64,000 nucleotides of DNA from Isosphaera pallida ATCC 43644 (GTDB lineage Bacteria > Planctomycetota > Planctomycetia > Isosphaerales > Isosphaeraceae): the NCBI RefSeq assembly GCF_000186345.1, contig NC_014962.1, positions 4,058,450-4,122,449 on the forward strand, given 5' to 3'. The number at the start of each line of letters is the position of its first letter. Positions within the stretch are counted from its first letter, which is position 1. The position numbers were made by a program, and so were the translations under genes. The notes under the pieces were generated by a model. The model made no database searches. It worked only from the letters and a program-made list of their open reading frames with translations, and was not told where the DNA came from. Positions 8,316 through 16,866 of the stretch are shown in pieces.

Positions 8316-9254
8316 TCAACTCTGCGGGTTGCGGGGCAGCGCTTGAGCCAGCGTGGCGACGAAGTCACCGATCTCTTCGACCAAAGGAGCCATACCAGCG
8401 GCGCGGTCGTGGGCTTCAGCCAGACGACGCACCAAGGCACTGCCGACGATCAGACCATCGGCGGAGGTGCCGATGGCGGCGATCTGGTCGGGCCGGCCGA
8501 TGCCGAACCCCACGCAGATTGGCAGTGTGGTGAGACTCCGCAACCGGGCGACATTCTCGAGCAGGTCGGGCGGCAATTCGTGGCGTTCGCCGGTGGTGCC
8601 GGCTACCGAGACGTAGTAAACGAAGCCAGAGCAGGAAGCGACGATTCGCGCGGCCCGTTCGTGCGGGGTCGTGGGGGTTACCAATTGGATCAGGTCCAGA
8701 CCGACGGCGCGGGCTTTGTTCAACAGGCTCTCCGCCTCTTCGACTGGTAAATCTGGGGCGATGAGGCCATCCAAACCAGCAGCGTGGGCGTCGGCCAGGA
8801 ACCGTTCGGGTTCGCGTCGGTAGATAATCGAATAGGAACTCATCGCCACCATTGGGGTTGCCACCCCTTCGCTACGCAGAACGCGGACCATGTTGAGGAT
8901 CCTGTCGAGGCGGGTGCCCGACTTGAGCGCCCGGGTGTAACTGGCGGCAATGACCGGTCCGTCGGCGATCGGGTCGGAATAGGGAATCCCCAACTCGATC
9001 AAGTCGGCCCCGCGATCTCCGAGGACACGCAGCAACGCGGCGGTGGTCTCGAGGTTGGGGTCGCCCGCGGTCACAAACGGCATCAGTGCCGGCCGTCGAT
9101 TTCGAAGGCGATCGAATAGGGCGGCGATCCGCCCGTGGGCGGTCGTGGCGGTCGGTGCGGAGGAGAAGGAGACGCTCATCGTGGGACCAGCACCCGTTGA
9201 GGAAGGAAAGGGGCGAGTTGCTTGTGGGCTAACGCCGAAAAGAGGAGTCGTCAT
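8316..9254 (-). CDS. trpA: Tryptophan synthase alpha subunit
   Basis: This subunit cleaves indole-3-glycerol phosphate to indole and glyceraldehyde 3-phosphate; indole then passes to TrpB. The TIM-barrel signature ELGIPYSDPIADGP holds the two catalytic acids, E87 and D98 (spaced as in E. coli E49/D60). The YVSVAGTTGER loop and the phosphate-binding GFGIGRPDQ and GLIVGSALV follow. With the ATG at 9254 the protein has 312 residues, about 40 more than typical, all as a low-complexity N-terminal extension. An ATG at 9179 would give 287. I kept 9254 because it sits 14 bases after the upstream small gene and has a GGA-type site. The trp genes run trpB, small gene, trpA on the minus strand. Confidence 0.96.
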   Translation of the reverse strand: MTTPLFGVSPQATRPFPSSTGAGPTMSVSFSSAPTATTAHGRIAALFDRLRNRRPALMPFVTAGDPNLETTAALLRVLGDRGADLIELGIPYSDPIADGPVIAASYTRALKSGTRLDRILNMVRVLRSEGVATPMVAMSSYSIIYRREPERFLADAHAAGLDGLIAPDLPVEEAESLLNKARAVGLDLIQLVTPTTPHERAARIVASCSGFVYYVSVAGTTGERHELPPDLLENVARLRSLTTLPICVGFGIGRPDQIAAIGTSADGLIVGSALVRRLAEAHDRAAGMAPLVEEIGDFVATLAQALPRNPQS

Positions 9255-9268
9255 TCAATTCCGTGGGC

Positions 9269-9547
9269 TTAGAACAGATCGTCGTCATGGAGGTTGATTT
9301 CTTCGGACGAGCCTGGCTCGTCGCCTTCATCCTCCAGGGTGTGGGGATGACCCCGGCGTAGGACCACTAGGATCGCTGGTGCGCCTGGGGCGGCGGGGCC
9401 GGGTCCGCCAAAGGGGGTTTCGCGTACGGGACGCCACCCCCGGGCCAGAAGGTCGCGGAATTCGACCGGCTCACGGTCGTAGAGGTCGATGCAAAAGCCG
9501 TTAGACTGGATGATGAGATACTTATAATAGTCGTTGTAGTCGATCAC
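9269..9547 (-). CDS. Unknown 92-residue protein between trpB and trpA
   Basis: I do not recognise the family. The protein begins MIDYNDYYKYLIIQSNGFCI, a Tyr-rich stretch with alternating beta-type residues. It then has a charged middle (DREPVEFRDLLARGWRPVRE), a Gly/Pro/Ala loop, a hydrophobic strand (PAILVVLRR) and an acidic tail ending DDDLF. No signal peptide or membrane segment is visible. It is transcribed with trpA and stops 14 bases before the trpA start, so coupling to trpA is likely. The phrase with a conserved Trp (GWRPVRETPF) looks like a small alpha/beta fold. Whether it acts in tryptophan synthesis cannot be told; position alone links it. It is a real gene by composition and spacing rather than by homology. 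Confidence 0.65.
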   Translation of the reverse strand: MIDYNDYYKYLIIQSNGFCIDLYDREPVEFRDLLARGWRPVRETPFGGPGPAAPGAPAILVVLRRGHPHTLEDEGDEPGSSEEINLHDDDLF

Positions 9548-9918
9548 GCCTCCGGACCTCGCGCCGTGAGTTCGGGTCAGGCATCAGACCAAAGGTTATC
9601 AACCGCGTCCGAGATCGCGGCGAGGACATGCCAAATCCAAATGAGGTCCGAGGAACCAAGGACGTCTCAGGAGAGGTTGTCAACCCGGCGACAAGCCGGC
9701 GGGCGACCCGCGATGAAGTCTGAAGGGCTGGGATTTCGGTTCGCTCCGGGCGATCCATCAGGTTCGATCCAACAGTGGGGTGGCGGCGGAGCAATGAGGA
9801 ACCAGGCGGGCGACCATCCGGGCCGGTCCGGCCGAGGGGATGGGTCCGATCGGCCGGAACGGGCTTTCCGCCCAATAGGATGGAATCCATGACGAGGAAA
9901 TGAGGGGGGTTGAAAACG
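9548..9918. other. Gap between trpB and the small gene
   Basis: Holds the hairpin at 9827-9858 and otherwise nothing I can support as a gene. The gap suggests the small gene and trpA have their own promoter or are read through from trpB. Confidence 0.4.
9827..9858. terminator. 9-bp hairpin downstream of trpB
   Basis: Arms TCCGGCCGA (9827-9835) and TCGGCCGGA (9850-9858) pair perfectly around 14 bases, 60 bases past the trpB stop. No T-run. It may end or attenuate the trpB transcript before the small gene. Confidence 0.4.
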
Positions 9919-11202
9919 TCAGTGTCCCGTGGAGGGCGGGGGAATGGAATCGACCAGCGACTCACCCCGGATGCGGGCGATTTCGTAGGCATCCTTGTCG
10001 CCTCGACCGGACAAACAAACCAGTACGCGCTGGCCTGGTCCCAGCCGTTTGGCCTCCAGAAACGCCTGGGCGAGCGCGTGACTGGTCTCGAGCGCCGGCA
10101 AAATCCCGGCGAAGCGGGCGGTCAGGTCGTAGGCGGCTAGGGCTTGGGCGTCGGAGACGCTTTCATAGCGGACCCGTCCGGTCTCCTTCCAAAAGCTGTG
10201 TTCCGGGCCGACGCCGGGATAATCCAGCCCGGCCGAGATGGAGTGAACTTCTTGGGTTTGGCCGTCCTCGTCCTGGAGGACGTAGCTGAAGCTGCCGTGC
10301 AAGACCCCGGGTTGGCCTTGGGTCAGGCTAGCTGCGTGGCGTCCACATTCCAGCGTGATCCCACCGGCTTCGGCTCCCACAAGTTCCACCTCGATGTCCG
10401 CCACGAATGGATAAAACATCCCGGCCGCGTTGGAGCCGCCACCGACGCAGGCCACCACCACGTCGGGCAATCGTCCAAAGCTCTCCAAGCATTGGGAGCG
10501 GGCCTCCTGACCGATAATCGACTGGAAGTCGCGGACAATGCGGGGAAAGGGATGCGGCCCCACCACGCTGCCGATGATGTAGTGGGTCCAATCCGAGGTG
10601 GCCATCCAGTCCCGCATCGCCTCGTTCGTGGCGTCGCGGAGGGTCCGCGATCCGGAGGTCACCGGGCGGACTTCGGCTCCCATCGTCTTCATGTTGAAGA
10701 CGTTGAGTTTTTGACGCCGGATATCCTCCTCGCCCATATACACCACGCATTCCAAACCGAACAGAGCGCAGGCGGTGGCGGTGGCGACGCCGTGCTGACC
10801 TGCGCCGGTCTCGGCAATGATCCGTTTCTTGCCCAAACGCCGGGCCAACAACGCCTGTCCCAGCGCGTTATTGATCTTGTGCGCACCGGTGTGGTTGAGG
10901 TCCTCACGCTTGAACACGAGCTCGGCTCCGCCCAGGTGATCGGACAACCTTCGGGCGGTGAACAGTGGCGAGGGGCGTCCCACGTAGTCGCGCCAATACC
11001 CTTGCAACTCGGCTCGGAATGCGGGATCGAGCCGAACCCGTTCATATTCGTCGTTGAGTTCGGTGAGCGCTCGCATCAGGGTTTCGGGAACATACCGGCC
11101 GCCGAAGCGTCCGAAACGTCCCTGGAGGTCGGGAACCTGACGCAGGGTCTCGGGACTGATGGTCAAGGAGGGGGAGTTGGGTCCGCTCATCGTGAAGGAC
11201 AT
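9919..11202 (-). CDS. trpB: Tryptophan synthase beta subunit
   Basis: A PLP enzyme that joins indole and serine to make tryptophan. From the ATG at 11202 it has 427 residues; the frame is open to 11385 but the extra part is Pro/Arg-rich and unlike the family. [16 protein letters not shown] near residues 29-43 is the typical N-terminal motif. The PLP lysine is K109 in [13 protein letters not shown], followed by [10 protein letters not shown] and the phosphate-binding [18 protein letters not shown] and LSGRGDKD are the usual C-terminal motifs. An in-frame ATG at 11190 is an alternative. The gene is first of the trpB, small gene, trpA set. No trpC, D, E or F gene is in the window, so the pathway genes are scattered. 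Confidence 0.96.
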   Translation of the reverse strand: MSFTMSGPNSPSLTISPETLRQVPDLQGRFGRFGGRYVPETLMRALTELNDEYERVRLDPAFRAELQGYWRDYVGRPSPLFTARRLSDHLGGAELVFKREDLNHTGAHKINNALGQALLARRLGKKRIIAETGAGQHGVATATACALFGLECVVYMGEEDIRRQKLNVFNMKTMGAEVRPVTSGSRTLRDATNEAMRDWMATSDWTHYIIGSVVGPHPFPRIVRDFQSIIGQEARSQCLESFGRLPDVVVACVGGGSNAAGMFYPFVADIEVELVGAEAGGITLECGRHAASLTQGQPGVLHGSFSYVLQDEDGQTQEVHSISAGLDYPGVGPEHSFWKETGRVRYESVSDAQALAAYDLTARFAGILPALETSHALAQAFLEAKRLGPGQRVLVCLSGRGDKDAYEIARIRGESLVDSIPPPSTGH

Positions 11203-11821
11203 CGGCGCGTGGGTCCACTCCGGGACGGGGGGAAGGGGGCGTGGAGGATCAGGTCGGGGATTTTCCCCTGACCCGCCCATCATGTCCGACGAGGGGCGAG
11301 AAGGGGTTGAATCGAATCGAGCCCGACGGCAATCCTCCGCCGGATCGACGAACCCGGGCACGTGATCCGGTGGGGCGGTGGGCAAGCTGAGGGCGGGTCG
11401 GGTTGGGTCGAGGGGGGGGTCAACTCAGCCTCCCGGCAATTCGACTGGCGAACCCAAATGGCTCAAGCCGCTTGGTCCCGCGCGGCTCGACGTCGCGCCA
11501 TCGATTGGGAGCGTCAACCCGCCTCATCGTCGTATGATACGCTCGCGGGCGACGGTTGCAACACCCCCTCCGAATCAAGTGGAGTCGTCTCATGGCCATG
11601 TCCCCGGGTCCCCCTCGGCAAATACCCTTTGGGGATGGGAGAAGCCGAGTCCCTCCGGCCTCTTGGTTCTGGCGAGCGCGAGTTGAAACCGCGTCTTGTG
11701 GAACCGGATGTCGTTTGGGGCATGATCAACCAAGGCCAACCCCACAGAGTGAAAACCCAACGGCGAAATCCAAAACGGAACGGCGAAGACCGACACCCTA
11801 CACCAGAAAGGACCGCGCGTT
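11203..11821. other. Divergent intergenic region upstream of trpB
   Basis: About 620 bases between trpB (-) and the MEMO-like gene (+). The frame upstream of trpB is open but poor in coding character. I see no T-box, leader peptide with Trp codons or clear operator. No gene is supported. Confidence 0.4.
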
Positions 11822-12778
11822 GTGAAGTTCATGCGATCCACCTCTCCGCGACCGCCTCGCCTGGCCGGTCTTTCTTATCCGAACGATCCCCGCCAACTCG
11901 CCGCCCAGCTCGACACATGGTTCAACCAGGCTCTGGACAACCTGCCTGCCCTTTCGACCACCTGGCGCGCTGCCTTGTGTCCCCATATCGATTTCGCTCG
12001 AGGGGGGGCCGTCTACGCCACTGTCCATCGCGCGTTGAACCACCTCAACCAGCCTAGCAGCACTTATTTGATCTATGGCGTTTCGCATCGGGTCTGGTGT
12101 CGTCATCGCTTCGCGGCCACCCGGCGCGATTTCGCCACGCCTTTAGGACTGGTCCGGACCGATCAGCGGTTCCTTGATCATCTCGAACGGGTCTTTGGTC
12201 CCGAACTGTTTGTGGATGCCGACGCTCATGATCCTGAGTGGTCGATCGAATTTCAGGCGGTCTGGCTCCAACACCTGCTGGGGGGTCGCCGCGACTTCAC
12301 GATTGTGCCGATTTTGGTTGGATCATTTCACGACCTCATGGTTCGAGGGGTCGATCCTCTGGAGGATCCTTTGGTGCAACGGATGGTCGAGGCGATCGTG
12401 AGGGCCGAACGAGACCACGACCGCCCGGTGTTTCATCTGGCGTCGGTCGATTTCAGCCACATCGGACCCGAGTTCGGCGACCCCGAACCGCTCCGCGATC
12501 ACGACCTGGAGCAACTGCGGCAATTCGATCGCGCCATGCTCGACCACCTCGGGCGGCTCGACGCCCACGCCTGGTTCGCCGAGGCCGCCGCCATCAAGGA
12601 CCGCCATCGGGTTTGCGGACTGGCCGCCACCTACACCATGACGCGGATCCTTACCCGCCCCGACGCCGCCCGCGTCGCCCACGCCCGCGGACCGGCCCCG
12701 GTCTATCGTCAGGCGGTCAGCCACGACCGCGATTGTTGCGTCAGCTTCGCCGGCGTGCTGATTCCCGACGCAACCTGA
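11822..12778 (+). CDS. MEMO1 family protein (AmmeMemoRadiSam B type)
   Basis: A 318-residue protein of the MEMO/class III dioxygenase-like fold. The GTG start at 11822 has AAAGGA 9 bases upstream; an ATG lies three codons later. AGLSYPNDP near residue 14 and PHIDFARGG near 54 match the conserved N-terminal motifs. YGVSHRVW, the HDPEWSIEFQ segment and SVDFSHIGPEFGD give the histidines and acids that line the metal-like pocket in MEMO proteins. In many prokaryotes the protein is encoded with an AMMECR1 and a radical SAM protein as the AmmeMemoRadiSam system, but neither is nearby here. The reaction of the family is not settled in bacteria. The protein appears soluble and cytoplasmic. Confidence 0.88.
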   Translation: MKFMRSTSPRPPRLAGLSYPNDPRQLAAQLDTWFNQALDNLPALSTTWRAALCPHIDFARGGAVYATVHRALNHLNQPSSTYLIYGVSHRVWCRHRFAATRRDFATPLGLVRTDQRFLDHLERVFGPELFVDADAHDPEWSIEFQAVWLQHLLGGRRDFTIVPILVGSFHDLMVRGVDPLEDPLVQRMVEAIVRAERDHDRPVFHLASVDFSHIGPEFGDPEPLRDHDLEQLRQFDRAMLDHLGRLDAHAWFAEAAAIKDRHRVCGLAATYTMTRILTRPDAARVAHARGPAPVYRQAVSHDRDCCVSFAGVLIPDAT

Positions 12779-12856
12779 CCTGTTTGTTACACCCCCCCCT
12801 GGTCATCCGATCGGCCCCCACTTCTCGGTTGGGAGCCGCTTCCCATTCACTCTTTA

Positions 12857-13816
12857 ATGAACCCTTCCCACACCACAATGAGCTCGGCGAGTTCAACTCC
12901 CCCATCTCGGCGCGAGCAATCGCACTGCCTGAGTCGTCCGTTCCTGGAGGAGGTCGCCGCCTATGAACGAATGGTGCAGGTGATCCAACGTCCCTGGAGG
13001 ACGGGGCAAGTGACCGCGCGTCGTGTGGGAAACGGGCCGCCGTTGGTGATTTTGCCGGGGATCGCGGCCACCTATCGGGGCTACGCGGCCCTCGTCAATC
13101 GTTTGGCCCGGTCAGGGACCATCATTCTGTTAGATTATCCCGGCGACGACCCAGAGGATGGTCTCGATTTAACCCAGATCGACCATGACGACCTGACGCG
13201 TTTGGTCGTGGACTGGCTCGATCACCTCGAACTGGCCGAAGTGGGGGTCTTGGGAATCTCGTTCGGCTCGACGTTGACGCTCAAACTCGCAAGCCACCAT
13301 CCCGACCGGGTCAGCCGCGCGGCGATCCAGGGCGGATTCGCCCGACGCCCTCTCAACCCCTTGGAAGCCCTCGCTTTGAAGTGGGGACGCGGTCTGTTTG
13401 GGGGACCGCAACGCCGGGTTGAACGCTTACCCTTGCGGGAATTCGTGCTCGCCTGGAAGCATCGGGCCGACTTTCCCCGCCACGACCCAGCGCGTTGGCG
13501 GCACTATGTCGCAGAGAACGGCGCAACGTTGATTGACCCGCTTTGTCACCGCTTGAGCCTGCTCGAACACCTCGATCTCCGCCCCCTCCTTCCGAATGTC
13601 CCTCACCCGATCCTCCTTATCCAGGGAGCCAACGATACCTTGATTCCCCGCCGCTTCTTCGAGGAACTCCGGTTGGGTCTACCCCGCGCGGAGGTCTACA
13701 TCATCGAGGAATGCGGCCACCAACCCCACTACACCCACCCTGAGCTCATGGCCGACGCGATTCTCGGCTGGATAACGCGGGACGCGAACCCCCCCAGGCG
13801 AGCTGAACTGAAGTGA
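12857..13816 (+). CDS. Alpha/beta hydrolase
   Basis: A 319-residue protein with the alpha/beta hydrolase fold. An oxyanion-type segment (PPLVILPGIAATYRG) is near residue 60. The nucleophile elbow GISFGST is near 137, with Ser as the nucleophile. The acid is probably the Asp in GANDTLIP near 265, and the His lies in ECGHQPHYTHPE near 295, so the triad appears complete. There is no signal peptide. A start seven codons later (MSSASS) is possible. The gene ends 9 bases from the end of the convergent CrtI-like gene. Substrate is unknown; the family includes esterases, haloperoxidase-like enzymes and C-C hydrolases. It follows the MEMO gene by 78 bases on the same strand. Confidence 0.9.
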   Translation: MNPSHTTMSSASSTPPSRREQSHCLSRPFLEEVAAYERMVQVIQRPWRTGQVTARRVGNGPPLVILPGIAATYRGYAALVNRLARSGTIILLDYPGDDPEDGLDLTQIDHDDLTRLVVDWLDHLELAEVGVLGISFGSTLTLKLASHHPDRVSRAAIQGGFARRPLNPLEALALKWGRGLFGGPQRRVERLPLREFVLAWKHRADFPRHDPARWRHYVAENGATLIDPLCHRLSLLEHLDLRPLLPNVPHPILLIQGANDTLIPRRFFEELRLGLPRAEVYIIEECGHQPHYTHPELMADAILGWITRDANPPRRAELK

Positions 13817-13825
13817 AAATGACGA

Positions 13826-15478
13826 TCAGACCACCGCAGGCGCGAGGTTGTGCGGAGTCGCGCGCAGTTGCGACCAGGAGCGGCCGGTAAGGCGCTCGAT
13901 CAAGCGGATCGCCGAGAGAACCACTGCCATCGTGCCCTGACCAGGGAAGACCGAATCCCCCACCAGCCAAAGGTTGCGGCCCAGAGCGTCCTGAGGCACC
14001 GCGAAGAAGTTGCTGTTGCCGCGGCGAACCGGAGGACCGCCCACCGCCCCCAGAGTGCGACGGGTATAGCGGGCCCAACTGCGGGGGGTTGAGAACTCGG
14101 CGTGGACCAAACGTTCGGATGCCTCCGGCAGGGCCCGACGGAAGGCGTCGCGCATTCGCTCAACCATCTCAGCTTTGCGTTGGTCGTAAGCCGCCCGGTC
14201 GGTTGTCTCGGCCCAAACCTTGGGGTCGGTGTGGGTCGAGAGGGTGGCTACCCGCAAGTGAGCCGGCGCGTATCCTAGATCCCCCGGGGCGGAAAGTGAA
14301 ATCAGAACATTGTTGCCGTCGTGGATCGGCGCGTCGTAATCGCGCAACACGTGGTGAAACAGCGGAGCCCGATCCTCGACCGCCTCGCGGGGAAACACCA
14401 GGTAACCGGTGAACGCGGACCACTCGGCGCGTCCTCGGCGCTCGTCGCGGGCGAGGCGTCCTTGAAGCGAACGCCCCAGCAGCGCCGCGGCCAAGTCAAG
14501 CGGCAGGTTGAAGGCCACGTGGCGAGCCGCGATGCGATGACGACGGCGGGTCACCACGAGGAAGGTGCCGTCGTCGCGGGCTTCAACCCGATCCACCTTG
14601 GTGGCCGCGCGCACATCGGCCCCGAGTTCCCCAGCGCGGGTGGCGAGACCTTCGGCTAAGGCCCTCATCCCCCCTTTGGGGCGCCTCAAACCGAAGCGGT
14701 AGGCTTGTAGCGCGGCCGAGGCGTTGGCGAAGGGAGCCGATTCTGGGCCAGTCTGGGTGGTATCCTGCAACAGCATCGCCACTAAGGTGCGGAAGGGTTG
14801 AACCGACTTGAGTCCCAGGAGCCTCAACACGTCGTCCACCGTCAGCGCCCAAGTCGCGGCCGAGGCCAGGCCGAGCGGTCCCAAGAGACCAAGGGTGTGC
14901 CATAAGTCGGCGGGTTGAGCCACCGGCAACCTGGGAACGCCGTTGGCGGCCTGAAACAGACGTTGGCCTACTGCTCCCTGGAGTTTCCAGAACCACCGCT
15001 GGGCCTGAACACGAATCGGAATCGCCTTGGCGACCACCTCAGACCAGTCGTCCCGGCCCGCTCGGGCGGTGAAGACGCGGTCGGGCATGATCACGCGGTA
15101 AGGCGTCTCAACGGTCTCGAAGCTCAGGCCGGTCCAACCAAGGGTGGCCCCCAGGGGTTCGTCGGCTCCCATCCCCATTAATGCGGTGGCCCCAGCGTCG
15201 AAGACGCAGTCGTGGCGATCGAAATAACCGGCGCACCCACCAAACCCGGTGTGCGACTCACAGAGCGTGACACTCAGCCCCGCACGCGCCGCCAGGGCCG
15301 CAGCGGCCAACCCACCCATGCCTCCGCCGACGATCACCAGATCGCGGATCGATTCCTCGCTCCGGAGCGAGGAGGAGCCTCCCAGCGTCGCCTCGACCTG
15401 CCCGACCGCCAGGGTTGGGGAGCCTAGCGGTGTAGGGGGTGCCGACGTCGCCGCCGTCGCTTGGGTTGTTGCATCCAT
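13826..15478 (-). CDS. CrtI/CrtISO-like FAD oxidoreductase
   Basis: A 550-residue flavoprotein of the phytoene desaturase/carotene isomerase superfamily, from the ATG at 15478. A TTG at 15541 would add 21 residues. After about 45 low-complexity residues comes the dinucleotide-binding motif VIVGGGMGGLAAAALAARAG and GFGGCAGYF, the typical FAD-binding start. The C-terminal part holds the second FAD contact, NLWLVGDSVFPGQGTMAVV, which is characteristic of CrtI/CrtISO-like and related desaturases. Members desaturate or isomerise carotenoids or saturate related lipids. No phytoene synthase or other carotenoid gene is adjacent, so the substrate cannot be named. No signal peptide is seen; the family associates with membranes. 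Confidence 0.85.
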   Translation of the reverse strand: MDATTQATAATSAPPTPLGSPTLAVGQVEATLGGSSSLRSEESIRDLVIVGGGMGGLAAAALAARAGLSVTLCESHTGFGGCAGYFDRHDCVFDAGATALMGMGADEPLGATLGWTGLSFETVETPYRVIMPDRVFTARAGRDDWSEVVAKAIPIRVQAQRWFWKLQGAVGQRLFQAANGVPRLPVAQPADLWHTLGLLGPLGLASAATWALTVDDVLRLLGLKSVQPFRTLVAMLLQDTTQTGPESAPFANASAALQAYRFGLRRPKGGMRALAEGLATRAGELGADVRAATKVDRVEARDDGTFLVVTRRRHRIAARHVAFNLPLDLAAALLGRSLQGRLARDERRGRAEWSAFTGYLVFPREAVEDRAPLFHHVLRDYDAPIHDGNNVLISLSAPGDLGYAPAHLRVATLSTHTDPKVWAETTDRAAYDQRKAEMVERMRDAFRRALPEASERLVHAEFSTPRSWARYTRRTLGAVGGPPVRRGNSNFFAVPQDALGRNLWLVGDSVFPGQGTMAVVLSAIRLIERLTGRSWSQLRATPHNLAPAVV

Positions 15479-15805
15479 CGTCTCGATTCCACTGGCGACA
15501 CGCAAAAAGAACAAGCCGTCTTCAGTGTAGACGACTCGCAAGCCCCTCGCCCGATTGGCCGAGAACCCCGATGTTCAGGTTGTTTCGCCGCCGGTCGCCG
15601 CGTACAATCGAGTCCTGAGCGAGCCCAACACGCGCGATGGCATCGCGGGATAACGTAAGGTTGCGTGTTCACGTTGATCCCCATGCCGACCTAGGGGTTT
15701 GGAAGGGCCGGCTGGATCGCTGCTGCGTTGGTGCTCTTCTCGCTTGCGAACCGCGATCCGCTCGCGTCAAGCGGATCTCTTCCGTTTCGTCGAACCGAGT
15801 CGAGC
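15479..15805. other. Divergent intergenic region
   Basis: Lies between the CrtI-like gene (-) and the metallo-beta-lactamase-fold gene (+). No supported gene; it should hold both promoters. Confidence 0.35.
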
Positions 15806-16588
15806 ATGTTCGAGCGACATTATCTGTTTCCGGGCGTCATCGAACTCAATGTTCAGGCCCGGCGACGCTTCGGGGTCAACATTTATTTGATCGACGGCGG
15901 CACTGAGTACGCTCTGATCGACATTGGCTACCTCGACGAGTTAAGCGAGGTGCTAGAGTTGATCCGTCGGATGAATTTTAGCCTGTCGAACTGCAAAATG
16001 ATCATCGCCACCCACGCCGACCTCGACCACACCCAGGGTCTAGCTCGGGCCCGCGAACTGCTCAAGTGCAAGGTGGCGGCCCATTCCGCCAGCGTCCGGC
16101 CGCTGGAGGAGGGGGACGAAATCATGACCTACGCCCGGATCGACGCTCAGAACATCCGCGAGGAAATGCCGCCTTGCAAGGTCGATTTGGTGTTGGAGGA
16201 CGGCGATCAACTGACGATCGGCAACCGCACCCTGACCGTCTGGAGTACGCCCGGTCACACCCCCGGCCAATTGGCCTTCCGCATGGGCGACCTTCTGTTC
16301 TGCGGCGACAATCTCTTCCGCGACGGCGGCGTGGGCGTCATTGACGCCCACCACGGCTCCAACATCCCTGACTATATCCGGAGTTTGCAACGCATCCGCG
16401 AATGCGACGCTAAATATCTCCTGCCCTCGCACGGCCCAATTTTCCGCAAAGACAACGACCTCATCGACCGCACCATCGCCCGTCTCCAGGGCTACGCCCA
16501 CCTCTCCGACTTTGGCACCTGTGCAGTGGATTGGCCACTCATGGACGAATGGGAGGAAGAGCTGGCTGAGGGACGTGTGGTTCTCTAA
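15806..16588 (+). CDS. Metallo-beta-lactamase-fold hydrolase
   Basis: A 260-residue protein starting at ATG 15806 ([10 protein letters not shown]); the frame is open 26 codons further upstream but that part does not look coding. The metal-site motif is [10 protein letters not shown], with Asp in place of the second His of the usual HxHx[14 protein letters not shown] carries the next His, CGDNLF the bridging Asp and LPSHGP the last His. This layout fits glyoxalase II-like hydrolases of thioesters or related substrates. No signal peptide is seen. The protein is probably cytoplasmic and binds one or two metal ions. It precedes the kinase gene by 278 bases. The true substrate is unknown. Confidence 0.88.
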   Translation: MFERHYLFPGVIELNVQARRRFGVNIYLIDGGTEYALIDIGYLDELSEVLELIRRMNFSLSNCKMIIATHADLDHTQGLARARELLKCKVAAHSASVRPLEEGDEIMTYARIDAQNIREEMPPCKVDLVLEDGDQLTIGNRTLTVWSTPGHTPGQLAFRMGDLLFCGDNLFRDGGVGVIDAHHGSNIPDYIRSLQRIRECDAKYLLPSHGPIFRKDNDLIDRTIARLQGYAHLSDFGTCAVDWPLMDEWEEELAEGRVVL

Positions 16589-16866
16589 TCCCTCTCATCT
16601 CATATCAAATCCACCTCAGACGAGATCCACTCAACACCGTCCAATCCTAAACGACGCCTCTCGTCGCTCAGGTCGTCTCTCATTCCCCCACGTCTCCTTG
16701 CTCCCGCCCGGCGTGGGGATGGTGAGTTTGGTGTCTCACGGTCGCAGCGTGTCCGCGTGCCCAATGATGATCTCCTTCCACCCCTGGCGACGCATCTCGG
16801 CGAGGTTCATTAAAGCCGACTGTCTGCGGCTCGACTTCGTCGGGACGCCATGAGAGACCCGACCAC

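Noticed and set aside
10144-11271. 375-residue frame antisense to trpB
   Set aside because: trpB is certain from its motifs; the antisense frame has no recognisable domain.
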